NCBI RefSeq assembly: GCF_002860325.1
Contig: NZ_PKOJ01000001.1
Coordinates: 558,001-622,000, forward strand
Direction: 5' to 3'
Length of the DNA: 64,000 nucleotides
Origin: Neptunicoccus cionae
GTDB lineage: Bacteria; Pseudomonadota; Alphaproteobacteria; Rhodobacterales; Rhodobacteraceae
Of the stretch, positions 9,537-17,439 are shown piece after piece. The translations under genes were made by a program, and so were the position numbers. Within the stretch, counting starts at the first letter, position 1, and each line of letters starts with the position of its first letter. The notes under the pieces are model-generated. The model saw only the letters and a program-made list of their open reading frames with translations. It was not told where the DNA came from and did no database searches.

Positions 9537-10901
9537 TTAAGCCCTTTCAAAGCCCCGTGCGATTTCCCAATCGGTTACAACACGGTCGAATTCTTCTTGT
9601 TCCCATTCTGCTGCGCGGGTGTAGTGGTCGATCACATCGTCGCCCATCACCTCGCGCAGGAATTTCGAATTGCGCAGCAGTTCGGTTGCCGCACGCAGGG
9701 TCTGGGGAATGTCGCCAGCCTTGGCATCCTCGTAGACATCGCCTTTGGTCGGGGCAGAGAGTTCCATTTTCTCTTCGATCCCCTTGATCCCAGCGGCCAG
9801 CATCGCGGCCTGTGCAAGGTAGGGGTTCAGATCGGACCCGCCGATGCGGCACTCCACGCGGATGCCTTTGGTGCCGTCGCCGCAGAGACGGAAACCGGCG
9901 GTGCGGTTGTCTACGGACCAGACGGTTTTGGTCGGCGCGAAAGTGCCTTTCGCAAAGCGTTTGTAGCTGTTCACATAAGGCGCTAGGAAATAGGTGTAAT
10001 CCGGCGCATAGGCGATCAGACCGGCCATATAGTGGCCCATCATCTCGGACATGCCCAGATCACGGTCCTTGTCAAAGAAGGCAGGCTCTCCGTCTTTCCA
10101 CAGGGACTGATGCACATGAGAGGACGATCCCACCCGATCCTTGTGCCATTTCGGCAGGAAGGTCGCGGCATGGCCGTTCTGCCATGCGATTTCCTTAATC
10201 GCGTGTTTGGCAATGGAGTGATAATCAGCGCAGTCGAGCGCTGCGGAATAGCGGATGTTTAACTCTTCCTGACCGGATTCCGCTTCACCCTTGGAGTTTT
10301 CAATGGGCAGGCCCGCCGCATACAGATGGTTGCGGATCGGGCGCATGATGCCTTCTTCCTTGGTTGTCTGGAAGATGTGGTAATCTTCGTTATAGCCGCT
10401 GATCGGTTGCAGATCGCGGAACCCGTCGCGGCGCAACTCGTCCAGTGTCTTTTCAAACAGGAAGAATTCCAGTTCGGTCGCCATCATCGCGTCAAAGCCC
10501 AGTTCTTTCAGGCGGGCGATCTGCTTTTTCAGCATGGCGCGGGGGGAATGGGGGATCGGTTCGTGGGTGTGGTGATCCAGAATATCACACAGCACCATTG
10601 CGGTGCCTTCCAGCCAGGGCACAGGGCGGATGGTGTCAAGATCGGGCTTCATGACGTAATCGCCATAGCCGGTTTCCCAACTGGTCGAGGCATAGCCGTC
10701 AGGGGTGGCCATTTCCAGATCGGTGGCCAGCAGATAATTACAGCAGTGTGTCTCTTTGTAGGAGGTCTCTACAAAGTTAACAGCGTGGAAGCGTTTGCCC
10801 ATCAGGCGGCCTTGCATATCCACAAAACAGACAAGAACGGTGTCGATTGATCCATCGGACACGCGGGACTTCAGATCATCAAAACTAAGATTGGCAGGCA
10901 T
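9537..10901 (-). CDS. glutamine synthetase family ligase (probable gamma-glutamyl-amide synthetase)
   Basis: A 454-residue member of the glutamine synthetase superfamily (GlnT/PuuA/IpuC-like), not canonical GlnA. The metal-binding ATELEFFLF, GQEELNIRY and the histidine-bearing SSSHVHQSLW segments are present, as are VNSYKRF and WSVDNRTAGFR. PuuA and IpuC relatives ligate glutamate to amines using ATP. ATG 10901 is preferred over an in-frame TTG at 10928. The gene follows the TRAP solute-binding gene across a strong stem-loop and precedes the aldehyde dehydrogenase. The amine substrate is unknown; context suggests a primary amine or amino alcohol. Confidence 0.85.
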   Translation of the reverse strand: MPANLSFDDLKSRVSDGSIDTVLVCFVDMQGRLMGKRFHAVNFVETSYKETHCCNYLLATDLEMATPDGYASTSWETGYGDYVMKPDLDTIRPVPWLEGTAMVLCDILDHHTHEPIPHSPRAMLKKQIARLKELGFDAMMATELEFFLFEKTLDELRRDGFRDLQPISGYNEDYHIFQTTKEEGIMRPIRNHLYAAGLPIENSKGEAESGQEELNIRYSAALDCADYHSIAKHAIKEIAWQNGHAATFLPKWHKDRVGSSSHVHQSLWKDGEPAFFDKDRDLGMSEMMGHYMAGLIAYAPDYTYFLAPYVNSYKRFAKGTFAPTKTVWSVDNRTAGFRLCGDGTKGIRVECRIGGSDLNPYLAQAAMLAAGIKGIEEKMELSAPTKGDVYEDAKAGDIPQTLRAATELLRNSKFLREVMGDDVIDHYTRAAEWEQEEFDRVVTDWEIARGFERA

Positions 10902-10924
10902 GGTGATTCCACTTTCTAATCGGA

Positions 10925-10951
10925 CCAAGGGCGGCAGAACGCCGCCCTTGG
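10925..10951 (-). promoter_or_regulatory. intercistronic stem-loop between the TRAP binding-protein gene and the ligase gene
   Basis: Eleven perfect pairs (CCAAGGGCGGC with GCCGCCCTTGG) close a five-base loop. No U-run follows. It sits 22 bp after the stop of the solute-binding gene, where such hairpins often protect the abundant binding-protein mRNA and reduce read-through into enzyme genes. Confidence 0.7.
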
Positions 10952-10973
10952 AATGTCATTTCAAAGACCGGCT

Positions 10974-12005
10974 TCAGGTGTAGCGGTACGGACGACCTGC
11001 TTTCAGCATGTCGGCGTTGTACTTCTTGATGATGTCCACCACGCGGCGTTTTGTTTCGGATTCTGCAGCGATTTCTTCCCAGAATTCCTGCGCAGCGGTT
11101 TCCACTGTCGCCCATTCTTCGTCCGGAATGGAGGTCAGTTCCATTTTCGGGCCGTTGACACGCAGGTCGGCCTCGCCACCCCAGTACCACCACTGACGGT
11201 AGTAGTGAGACTGGTCACAGCATACACGGAACAGTGCTTGCAGGTCTTCGGGCAGTTCGTTCCAGCGTTCCATATTGGCAAAGAAGGAACCGGCCCAGGC
11301 GCCGGAAATGTTGTTGGTCAGGAAGTAGTTGGTCACATCGGCCCAACCGACGGTGTAATCCTCGGTGATGCCGGACCATGCGATCCCGTCGAGTTCACCG
11401 GTTTGCACTGCGACTTCGATGTCTTCCCAAGGCAGGTTTACAGGTACAACGCCGAACTGGGACATAAAGCGGCCCGCTGTCGGGAAGGTAAAGATGCGTT
11501 TGCCCTTGAGGTCTTCAAGGCTGCGGATCGGATCTTTGGTGGCAAAATGGCACGGATCCCATGCACCGGCAGAAATGTGTTTCACGCCGACTTTTGAATA
11601 CTCTTCGTCCCAGATCTCGTTCAGGCCGTATTTGTTGAACAGCACAGGCACGTCGAGCGAGTAGCGCGATGCAAACGGGAAATACCCACCAAACACGGTC
11701 ACTTCGGTCGGGGAGGCCATAGAGTCATCATCGGATTGCACAGCGTCGATGGTGCCACGCTGCATCGCCTGAAACAGTTCGCCGGTCGGGACAAGCTGAT
11801 CCGCGAAGAATAGTTCGATCTGCATGCGGTCGCCTGCGATCTTGTTGAACATTTCAACGGCAGGCACAATTACATGTTCTGCCAGTGCAGCACCTGCATA
11901 GGTCTGCATCCGCCATTTGATGGTGCTTTGCGCCAGTGCAGGGGACGCGAGAGCAGCAGCCGGAGCTACGGCAGCGCCCTGAATAAACTTACGTCTGGTT
12001 GTCAT
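10974..12005 (-). CDS. TRAP transporter solute-binding protein (DctP family, TAT-exported)
   Basis: A 343-residue periplasmic receptor. It begins TTRRKFIQGAAVAPAA with a cleavage region SPALAQS near residue 26, a twin-arginine signal that implies export in a folded state. The mature protein looks like the TakP/2-oxoacid-type DctP branch: KWRMQTYAG at the start, a conserved FPTAGRF segment, and a tryptophan-rich end with QWWYWGGEAD. The ligand pocket region reads GTIDAVQSDDDSM, unusually acidic for a carboxylate-binding receptor. Membrane subunits lie directly upstream. The ligand is not predictable from sequence. Confidence 0.9.
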   Translation of the reverse strand: MTTRRKFIQGAAVAPAAALASPALAQSTIKWRMQTYAGAALAEHVIVPAVEMFNKIAGDRMQIELFFADQLVPTGELFQAMQRGTIDAVQSDDDSMASPTEVTVFGGYFPFASRYSLDVPVLFNKYGLNEIWDEEYSKVGVKHISAGAWDPCHFATKDPIRSLEDLKGKRIFTFPTAGRFMSQFGVVPVNLPWEDIEVAVQTGELDGIAWSGITEDYTVGWADVTNYFLTNNISGAWAGSFFANMERWNELPEDLQALFRVCCDQSHYYRQWWYWGGEADLRVNGPKMELTSIPDEEWATVETAAQEFWEEIAAESETKRRVVDIIKKYNADMLKAGRPYRYT

Positions 12006-12047
12006 AGTCTTTCTCCTTGTTTTGATTGGGGCCGGTTGGTCCGGCTT

Positions 12048-13376
12048 CTAGGGTTTGTTGTAAATGTAATCGGGCAGCCAGGTGGCGATGCCGGGGAATA
12101 CCATTACCATGATCAACGCCAGCAGCATGACCAGCACAAAAGGCGTGATCGACGCATAGATGTCCCGCAGTCCGATCTCTGGCGGTGCCATAGCGCGCAT
12201 CAGAAACAGGTTATAGCCGAATGGCGGTGTCATATAGGCGATCTGAGTCGTGATCGTATAAAGAATACCATACCAGATCAGGTCAAAGCCAAGCGCACCA
12301 ACCAGCGGCACATATAACGGCGCAACAATCACCAGCATGGCGGTATCGTCCAGAAACGTTCCCATCAGGATAAAGCTGAGCTGCATCAGGATCAGGATCA
12401 TCCACGGGCTGAGGTTCAGTTTCTCTGTAAAGACGCTTTCGATTGCCTTGACTGCTCCCAGACCGTCAAACACCGCGCCAAACGCAAGAGCGGCGAGAAT
12501 GATCCACATAAACATGCAGGTAATGCCAAGGGTGTTGCGCACGGAGTTTTCAAACACTTCGCGGGTCATACGGCCTTTCAGAACCGCCGCGACAAAGGCT
12601 GCCAGCGCCCCGATGGCAGAGCTTTCCACCAGAGAGGTCCAGCCGTTCACAAAAGGCACCATCATCACGGCGAAGATCACAATAGGCAGGATGCCGGCCC
12701 GCAGCAGGCGCATTTTCTCGGCGCGGGGAATATCCCGTTCGGAAGCATCAAGAACCGGACCCAGAACCGGATTCATCCGGCAGCGGATCACGATATAGGC
12801 AATGAACATCCCCGCCATCATCAGGCCCGGCACCACACCAGCCAGCCACAACTGGCCCACAGGCTGCCGCGCGATCATGGCGTAAAGCACCAGCACAACA
12901 GAAGGCGGCACAAGAATACCAAGGGAAGACCCCGCCTGGATCACCCCCGTGACCATCCTTTTGTCATACCCCCGCTTTAACAGTTCGGGCAGGGCAATGG
13001 TGGAACCGATCGCCATGCCAGCCACCGACAGGCCGTTCATGGCGGAAATCAGCACCATCAGCCCGATCGTCCCGATCGCCAGCCCGCCGCGCAGGCCGCC
13101 CATCCAGACGTGGAACATCTTATAAAGATCATCGGCAATTTTGGATTCCGACAGCACATAGCCCATGAAAATGAACATCGGCAGCGTCAGCAGCGGATAC
13201 CATTTCATCAGCTTCATGGCGGCAGAAAAGCCAATATCAAATCCGCCCTTGTCCCCCCAGAGCAGCAGGGCCGCGACAACAGCGATAAACCCGATGGCCC
13301 CGAACACCCGCTGACCGGTCAGCAGCATTAGCATCATCGAGGAGAACATCAAAGTGGCGATTAATTCATAGGACAT
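12048..13376 (-). CDS. TRAP transporter large permease subunit (DctM family)
   Basis: A 442-residue integral membrane protein with about 12-13 hydrophobic helices, the sodium-coupled transport subunit of a tripartite ATP-independent periplasmic system. Family segments seen include PMFIFMGYVLSES near the N-terminus, SVAGMAIGSTIALPEL and LIWYGILYTITTQIAYMTPP near the end. Its ATG overlaps the stop of the small permease (TAATG), so the two are translationally coupled. The binding protein follows 42 bp later. Confidence 0.93.
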   Translation of the reverse strand: MSYELIATLMFSSMMLMLLTGQRVFGAIGFIAVVAALLLWGDKGGFDIGFSAAMKLMKWYPLLTLPMFIFMGYVLSESKIADDLYKMFHVWMGGLRGGLAIGTIGLMVLISAMNGLSVAGMAIGSTIALPELLKRGYDKRMVTGVIQAGSSLGILVPPSVVLVLYAMIARQPVGQLWLAGVVPGLMMAGMFIAYIVIRCRMNPVLGPVLDASERDIPRAEKMRLLRAGILPIVIFAVMMVPFVNGWTSLVESSAIGALAAFVAAVLKGRMTREVFENSVRNTLGITCMFMWIILAALAFGAVFDGLGAVKAIESVFTEKLNLSPWMILILMQLSFILMGTFLDDTAMLVIVAPLYVPLVGALGFDLIWYGILYTITTQIAYMTPPFGYNLFLMRAMAPPEIGLRDIYASITPFVLVMLLALIMVMVFPGIATWLPDYIYNKP

Positions 13377-13945
13377 TAGATTTCTTCGCCTTTAAGTCGC
13401 AGCACGTCTTTCAACAGCTCGGAGATGCATTGCAGGAGCATAAGAGTCAGGCCGGCAATCATGATGGATTTTATCGGCCAAAGGTAGGGACGCCATGCCG
13501 AGGAAGAGCGTTCCGCGCGGCCCACTTCTTCGGCTCCGGTGGCAAGACCGGCAAGGAAGGAGAACGGCTCGCTGCCCCAATACCCAAGGGAATAGGCGGT
13601 CGAACTGACCGCGCCATAGATCATGACGGCGAGATAGAAGATCAGGAACAATACGGTAATCAGATCGGTCCATGCCTTTCGTCGCAACGACCATTCACCA
13701 TAAAGCAGGTCCATCCGCACGTTCGATCCCAGTTGGATCGAATAGGGCCCGCCCAGAATGTAATAGGCCACCATGCAGAACTGGGCCATTTCCAGCGTCC
13801 AGAGCGAGGGCAGAAAGAAGGTTTTGCTGATCGAGGACCACAGCAGGATGCCCATCAGCACAAAAATGCCGTACATCATAAAGCGGCCGATACGATAGTT
13901 TACAGCGTCAACAGCGCGAATATATCCGTAAGCTAACCCGCGCAT
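13376..13945 (-). CDS. TRAP transporter small permease subunit (DctQ family)
   Basis: A 189-residue membrane protein with four hydrophobic helices, the usual size and topology of a DctQ subunit. RVDxLY-like NVRMDLLYGEWS sits after the second helix, the signature region of the family. Both its ends overlap neighbours by TAATG junctions: the amidohydrolase gene upstream and the large permease downstream. Confidence 0.88.
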   Translation of the reverse strand: MRGLAYGYIRAVDAVNYRIGRFMMYGIFVLMGILLWSSISKTFFLPSLWTLEMAQFCMVAYYILGGPYSIQLGSNVRMDLLYGEWSLRRKAWTDLITVLFLIFYLAVMIYGAVSSTAYSLGYWGSEPFSFLAGLATGAEEVGRAERSSSAWRPYLWPIKSIMIAGLTLMLLQCISELLKDVLRLKGEEI

Positions 13946-14712
13946 TAAGCCTGCCCTTCTTCTGCCAGGGCGATCATGGCGGCGAACAGCCAGTCGCAGA
14001 TCGTGTCGCCCATGTCCCGTTGCTGATGTTCCGACACTATCAGATCATTCCGGACCTCCAGCATCACATTGGCGTAACCGTGTGGCAGGCCGTGTTCTTT
14101 CAGAGTGTGTGTCACACCGTTTTCAGGGCCGTAGGGTTCGTTGCGCTGGACGACAAAAGCGCTGCCTTGCGCAGCATCCAGCATACCGTCCGCCAGTCGC
14201 GTGTCGCTGTCATGTAGAATGCCGATTTCAACGGTGCGCGGGTTCCCGTGATAAACCGGCGTAAAGCTGTGAACCGTCACGATAACCGGCGTCGCACCGC
14301 TCGCAGCTGTTGTCTTGATAGTGTCGGCAAGTGCCTTTCGGAAGGGGTGGTAGTAGGTGTCTGCGCGTGCCTGACGGGCCGCATCATCCAGTTCGGCGTT
14401 ACCGGGAACCACCACCAGTTCGCTGCGGGCCGGCATTGCGTCCGGTGCGCTGGGAGGGCGGTTGCAATCGTAAACAAGGCGGGACACCTTGCTGGCCACC
14501 AGTTTTGCATCGAGCCTTTCTGCCATCCGCCTTGCAACAGCCAGTGCGCCCGGATCCCATGCCGCATGGCTGAGCCGGTCAGCTTTCGCGAGTCCGAGAT
14601 CCTGCAACTCGGGCGGAATAAAAGATGATGCGTGTTCGCAAACCAACACGACAGGCGATGCGCCCGCGGGGTTCAGAACCTCTACAACGTCTTCTGCATT
14701 GGTGGCAGTCAT
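13945..14712 (-). CDS. N-formylglutamate amidohydrolase family protein (paralogue 1)
   Basis: A 255-residue member of the FGase/HutG-like zinc amidohydrolase family. Recognisable segments are VCEHASSFIPPEL at the metal-binding start, SRLVYDCNRPP, VHSFTPVYHG and an EVRNDL motif near the end. Classical members release formate from N-formyl-L-glutamate in histidine degradation, but no hut genes are nearby. As first gene of the TRAP-ligase-dehydrogenase operon it more likely cleaves a glutamate-containing or N-acyl intermediate of that pathway. A second copy lies at 57.9-58.7 kb. Confidence 0.87.
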   Translation of the reverse strand: MTATNAEDVVEVLNPAGASPVVLVCEHASSFIPPELQDLGLAKADRLSHAAWDPGALAVARRMAERLDAKLVASKVSRLVYDCNRPPSAPDAMPARSELVVVPGNAELDDAARQARADTYYHPFRKALADTIKTTAASGATPVIVTVHSFTPVYHGNPRTVEIGILHDSDTRLADGMLDAAQGSAFVVQRNEPYGPENGVTHTLKEHGLPHGYANVMLEVRNDLIVSEHQQRDMGDTICDWLFAAMIALAEEGQA

Positions 14713-14832
14713 TGAAACTATTTTCCCTGTTCCGGTTAAACTTCTTGCGCATCGGGGAATATGTCAACAGAATTGTGTTACAAAAAGAACAGAAGCCGCA
14801 ACGTTGTAATTTTAGTCGTCAAACGAGACCCC
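14713..14832. promoter_or_regulatory. divergent control region between the catabolic operon and its RpiR regulator
   Basis: This 120-bp spacer separates divergent genes. On the minus strand a perfect TTGACA box (plus-strand 14762-14767) lies about 18 bp upstream of a weak -10-like AAGTTT. A 6-bp inverted repeat TTACAA (14778-14783) and TTGTAA (14804-14809) lies just upstream of that -35 and could be the regulator's operator. The promoter is plausible and the operator tentative. Confidence 0.45.
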
Positions 14833-15705
14833 ATGCCAGAAAACCAGCCTACTATTTCCGACCGCATCCAACGGGAGCTGGACAGGCTGACCCGAGCCGA
14901 GCGCCAGTTGGCCCATTCGATTCTGGAAAACTATCCGGCCTCGGGGCTTGGCCCGCTGGCGACACTGGCCAAGGACGCCAATGTCTCGGCGCCAACCGTG
15001 GCGCGCATGGTGCAGAAACTGGGGTTCAAGGGCTATCCGGAGTTCCAGACCGAGCTGCGCGAGGAGTTGAAAGCCAAGGCAAAGAACCCGATTGCCAAGC
15101 ATGATACTTGGGCAGAAGGCGCGCCATCGGGGCATGTGCTGAACCGTTTTACCGATGCGGTGATCGATAATATCCGCCACACGCTTGGACAGATCGACCC
15201 GGATGATTTTGATGCGGCCTGCGGGTTGATCGGAGATCCGGACCGCGCCCTTTATATCGTTGGCGGGCGGATTACCCATACAATGGCGGAGTATCTGTTC
15301 CTGCATGCACAGGTGATCCGCGCAGCGGTGACACATATCCAGTCCACATCCAATACATGGCCCCACTACCTGCTGGACGTGAAAGAGGGCGATGTTTTTG
15401 TGATCTTTGACAACCGCCGCTATGAAAACAACACGCTGAAACTCGCAGAGATGGCTCATACGAAAGGTGCCAAGATTATCCTTTTTACCGACCAGTGGCG
15501 CTCTCCGGTGCATCATCTGGCCGATATCTGTTTCAGCAGTCGAATCGTAGTTCCCTCTGCATGGGATTCTGCGGCGACAACTCTGCTGTTGGTTGAAACG
15601 GTGATTGCTGCCATTCAGGACCAGAACTGGGCGCAGACCAAAGACCGGACCGAACGGCTGGAGGATATGTTCGACCAGACCAAACTGTTCCGCAAATTTA
15701 CCTGA
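14833..15705 (+). CDS. MurR/RpiR family transcriptional regulator
   Basis: A 290-residue regulator. An N-terminal helix-turn-helix domain (residues 1-75, with LATLAKDANVSAPTVARMVQ) is followed by a C-terminal SIS domain (GGRITHTMAEYLF onward) that in this family binds a phosphosugar or other small ligand. ATG 14833 is preferred to ATG 14761 because the HTH fold begins just after it and the longer form would run through the presumed operator. It is divergent from the TRAP/dehydrogenase operon, which it most likely controls. The effector is unknown. Confidence 0.88.
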   Translation: MPENQPTISDRIQRELDRLTRAERQLAHSILENYPASGLGPLATLAKDANVSAPTVARMVQKLGFKGYPEFQTELREELKAKAKNPIAKHDTWAEGAPSGHVLNRFTDAVIDNIRHTLGQIDPDDFDAACGLIGDPDRALYIVGGRITHTMAEYLFLHAQVIRAAVTHIQSTSNTWPHYLLDVKEGDVFVIFDNRRYENNTLKLAEMAHTKGAKIILFTDQWRSPVHHLADICFSSRIVVPSAWDSAATTLLLVETVIAAIQDQNWAQTKDRTERLEDMFDQTKLFRKFT

Positions 15706-15788
15706 CCCGAAAGGCGCTGCGGGGTTAAACAATTCGCGCCGTAAATCGCCCTATTCCCTTCATTGCGGATTTACCCTATCGCAGAACC

Positions 15789-16244
15789 ATGAGACTTGCC
15801 GCTTACCAACCCGATATCGCCCCCAATCTGGGCGCCATGATCCGCCTGTCGGCCTGTTTCGGCGTGCCACTGGATATTATCGAACCCTGCGGTTTTCCCC
15901 TGTCGATCAAGGCCTTGAAACGCTCTGCGATGGATTATGCGGATATTGCCGATCTGACCCGCCACGACAGTTGGGACAGCTTTGCAAAGGCCCCGCGGGA
16001 CGGGCGGATTGTGTTGATGACGACACGGGCGGAACAGTCGCTTTGGGAATTTTCTTTTCAACCGGGCGATACGATCCTGATGGGGCGGGAAAGTGCGGGC
16101 GTGCCGCAGGACGTGCATGATTTTGCACAGGCGCGGGTGAAACTGCCGATGACAGGGCAGGCACGCAGCCTGAACGTGGCAATGAGCGCGGGAATGGCTG
16201 TCAGTGAAGCATTAAGACAAATGAACAAAAGGAATATGCCATGA
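15789..16244 (+). CDS. trmL: tRNA (cytidine(34)-2'-O)-methyltransferase
   Basis: A 151-residue SPOUT-class methyltransferase, the short form lacking extra domains, as in TrmL. The AdoMet-binding trefoil-knot motifs are visible: NLGAMIRLSACFG at the start, ILMGRESAGVP in the middle and RSLNVAMSAGMAVSEA at the end. TrmL methylates the wobble nucleotide of tRNA-Leu isoacceptors. Its stop overlaps the start of the SMR transporter gene (ATGA), so they are coupled although functionally unrelated. Confidence 0.9.
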   Translation: MRLAAYQPDIAPNLGAMIRLSACFGVPLDIIEPCGFPLSIKALKRSAMDYADIADLTRHDSWDSFAKAPRDGRIVLMTTRAEQSLWEFSFQPGDTILMGRESAGVPQDVHDFAQARVKLPMTGQARSLNVAMSAGMAVSEALRQMNKRNMP

Positions 16245-16570
16245 CTTGGGTTTATCTGCTGCTGGCCATCGGCGCCGAAGTGATTGGTACTGTGTCCCTG
16301 AAAGCCTCTGACGGGTTGAGCAAACTGCCTTTTGTGGGTCTGACAGCGGTGGGATACGCGGTCTCTTTCTATTTTCTTGCAATCGTCCTGCGGAGTTTTC
16401 CGGTCGGGCTGGCCTATGCGGTCTGGTCCGGTGCCGGTGTTGCGGTCGTGACAGTAGCGGGTGCGCTTTTGTTCGGGGACAGGATCGACACAGCCGGTTT
16501 TGTCGGGATTTCCTTGATTGTCTGCGGCGTGCTGGTGATCAATCTGTTTTCGTCTTCCGTTCCGCATTAA
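16241..16570 (+). CDS. small multidrug resistance (SMR) family transporter
   Basis: A 109-residue protein with four transmembrane helices, the size of EmrE. The essential membrane-embedded glutamate is Glu13 in LLAIGAEVIGT, and the helix-3 motif AYAVWSGAG, typical of quaternary-cation exporters, is present. SMR proteins work as dual-topology dimers exchanging protons for cationic drugs or guanidinium-type metabolites. The WSG sequence supports the EmrE-like drug branch over the guanidinium branch, but substrate range is not certain. Translationally coupled to trmL. Confidence 0.9.
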   Translation: MTWVYLLLAIGAEVIGTVSLKASDGLSKLPFVGLTAVGYAVSFYFLAIVLRSFPVGLAYAVWSGAGVAVVTVAGALLFGDRIDTAGFVGISLIVCGVLVINLFSSSVPH

Positions 16571-16582
16571 CCCTTTGGCGCA

Positions 16583-16630
16583 CGGGGGCATTCTGCCCCC
16601 GGACCCCCGAGGATATTTGCCCCAAAAAGA
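16583..16630. repeat. dispersed intergenic element, copy A
   Basis: A GC hairpin (CGGGGGCA, 3-base loop, TGCCCCCG) is followed by CCCCCGAGGATATTTG and an A-rich end. Related sequences occur at 57533-57566 and 61276-61330, always in intergenic space at gene 3' ends. Confidence 0.6.
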
Positions 16631-16643
16631 GCATTGGTTGCGT

Positions 16644-17378
16644 TCAGGGTTTTGTTGCGGCGCGGATTAGGGCGTCAAACAGGTTTTGCTGGCTCTTATC
16701 TGTTTCTGCCGAAAGTTCGGGATGCCACTGCACAGCAAGAAAGAACGGGTGGTTCGGATCTTCCAGCCCTTCGACAATACCATCCGGTGCGTGGGCCACA
16801 GCGCGTAGCGCAGGGGCCACGCGGTTGATCGCCTGATGGTGGCCGGAAAACGTGTCGACCTCGGTGCAATCCATCACTTGTGCCAGTTTCGAGTCCGGAT
16901 CAACGGCGACCGGTTGGCGGGTCCACCCGCCATCTGCGTTGCGGTGAATGTCGCCGGGATGAAGGTCGGGAATATGCTGGAGAAGATCCCCGCCAAGCGC
17001 AACGTTCAGCACTTGCATCCCCCGACAGATGAAAAGGACCGGTATGTCCTTTCGCGTCTGTATGACTTTCAGAAGGGCCAGTTCGGTTTCATCCCGTTCC
17101 GTTGATGCTTTAAGCTGGTTCGGATGCTCCGGATTCCCTTTGTAATATTTAGGGTCCATATCGGTGCCGCCGGTAAAGATGACTCCGTCCAGAACACGCA
17201 ACCAGTCCGCGTAATGGGGTTCGCCAGAGGGCAGCAGCATTGCGATCCCGCCCGCGCGACGCACGGCATCAACGTAAAGGGCAGGGGTGCTGTAGTAATC
17301 GTCGTAGTAGTTTTCCACCGCTTCTACGTCGGTGCGCCCTTCGGTCAGGATGCCGATGAGCGGCCTTTTATGTGTCAT
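16644..17378 (-). CDS. gamma-glutamyl-gamma-aminobutyrate hydrolase family protein (PuuD-like)
   Basis: A 244-residue class I glutamine-amidotransferase-like hydrolase (peptidase C26 type). The nucleophile cysteine is in FICRGMQVLNVALGG, and the catalytic His/Glu pair is in AVQWHPEL near the C-terminus. The early segment VIFTGGTDMDPKYY is typical of PuuD. PuuD removes glutamate from gamma-glutamyl-GABA in putrescine degradation. Here a PuuA-like ligase and two dehydrogenases lie within 10 kb, so it may release glutamate at the end of that route. It is transcribed separately from the operon. Confidence 0.88.
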   Translation of the reverse strand: MTHKRPLIGILTEGRTDVEAVENYYDDYYSTPALYVDAVRRAGGIAMLLPSGEPHYADWLRVLDGVIFTGGTDMDPKYYKGNPEHPNQLKASTERDETELALLKVIQTRKDIPVLFICRGMQVLNVALGGDLLQHIPDLHPGDIHRNADGGWTRQPVAVDPDSKLAQVMDCTEVDTFSGHHQAINRVAPALRAVAHAPDGIVEGLEDPNHPFFLAVQWHPELSAETDKSQQNLFDALIRAATKP

Positions 17379-17439
17379 CTCGGGACGGCCTTGCAGAATG
17401 GATCAGGTCTGTCTCTAAAATCCTGCGGCGCTGGTCCTG

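Noticed and set aside
8175-9986. A 603-codon plus-strand ORF over the aldehyde dehydrogenase gene
   Set aside because: It runs antisense to two well-identified enzymes, and its composition reflects their codon bias only.
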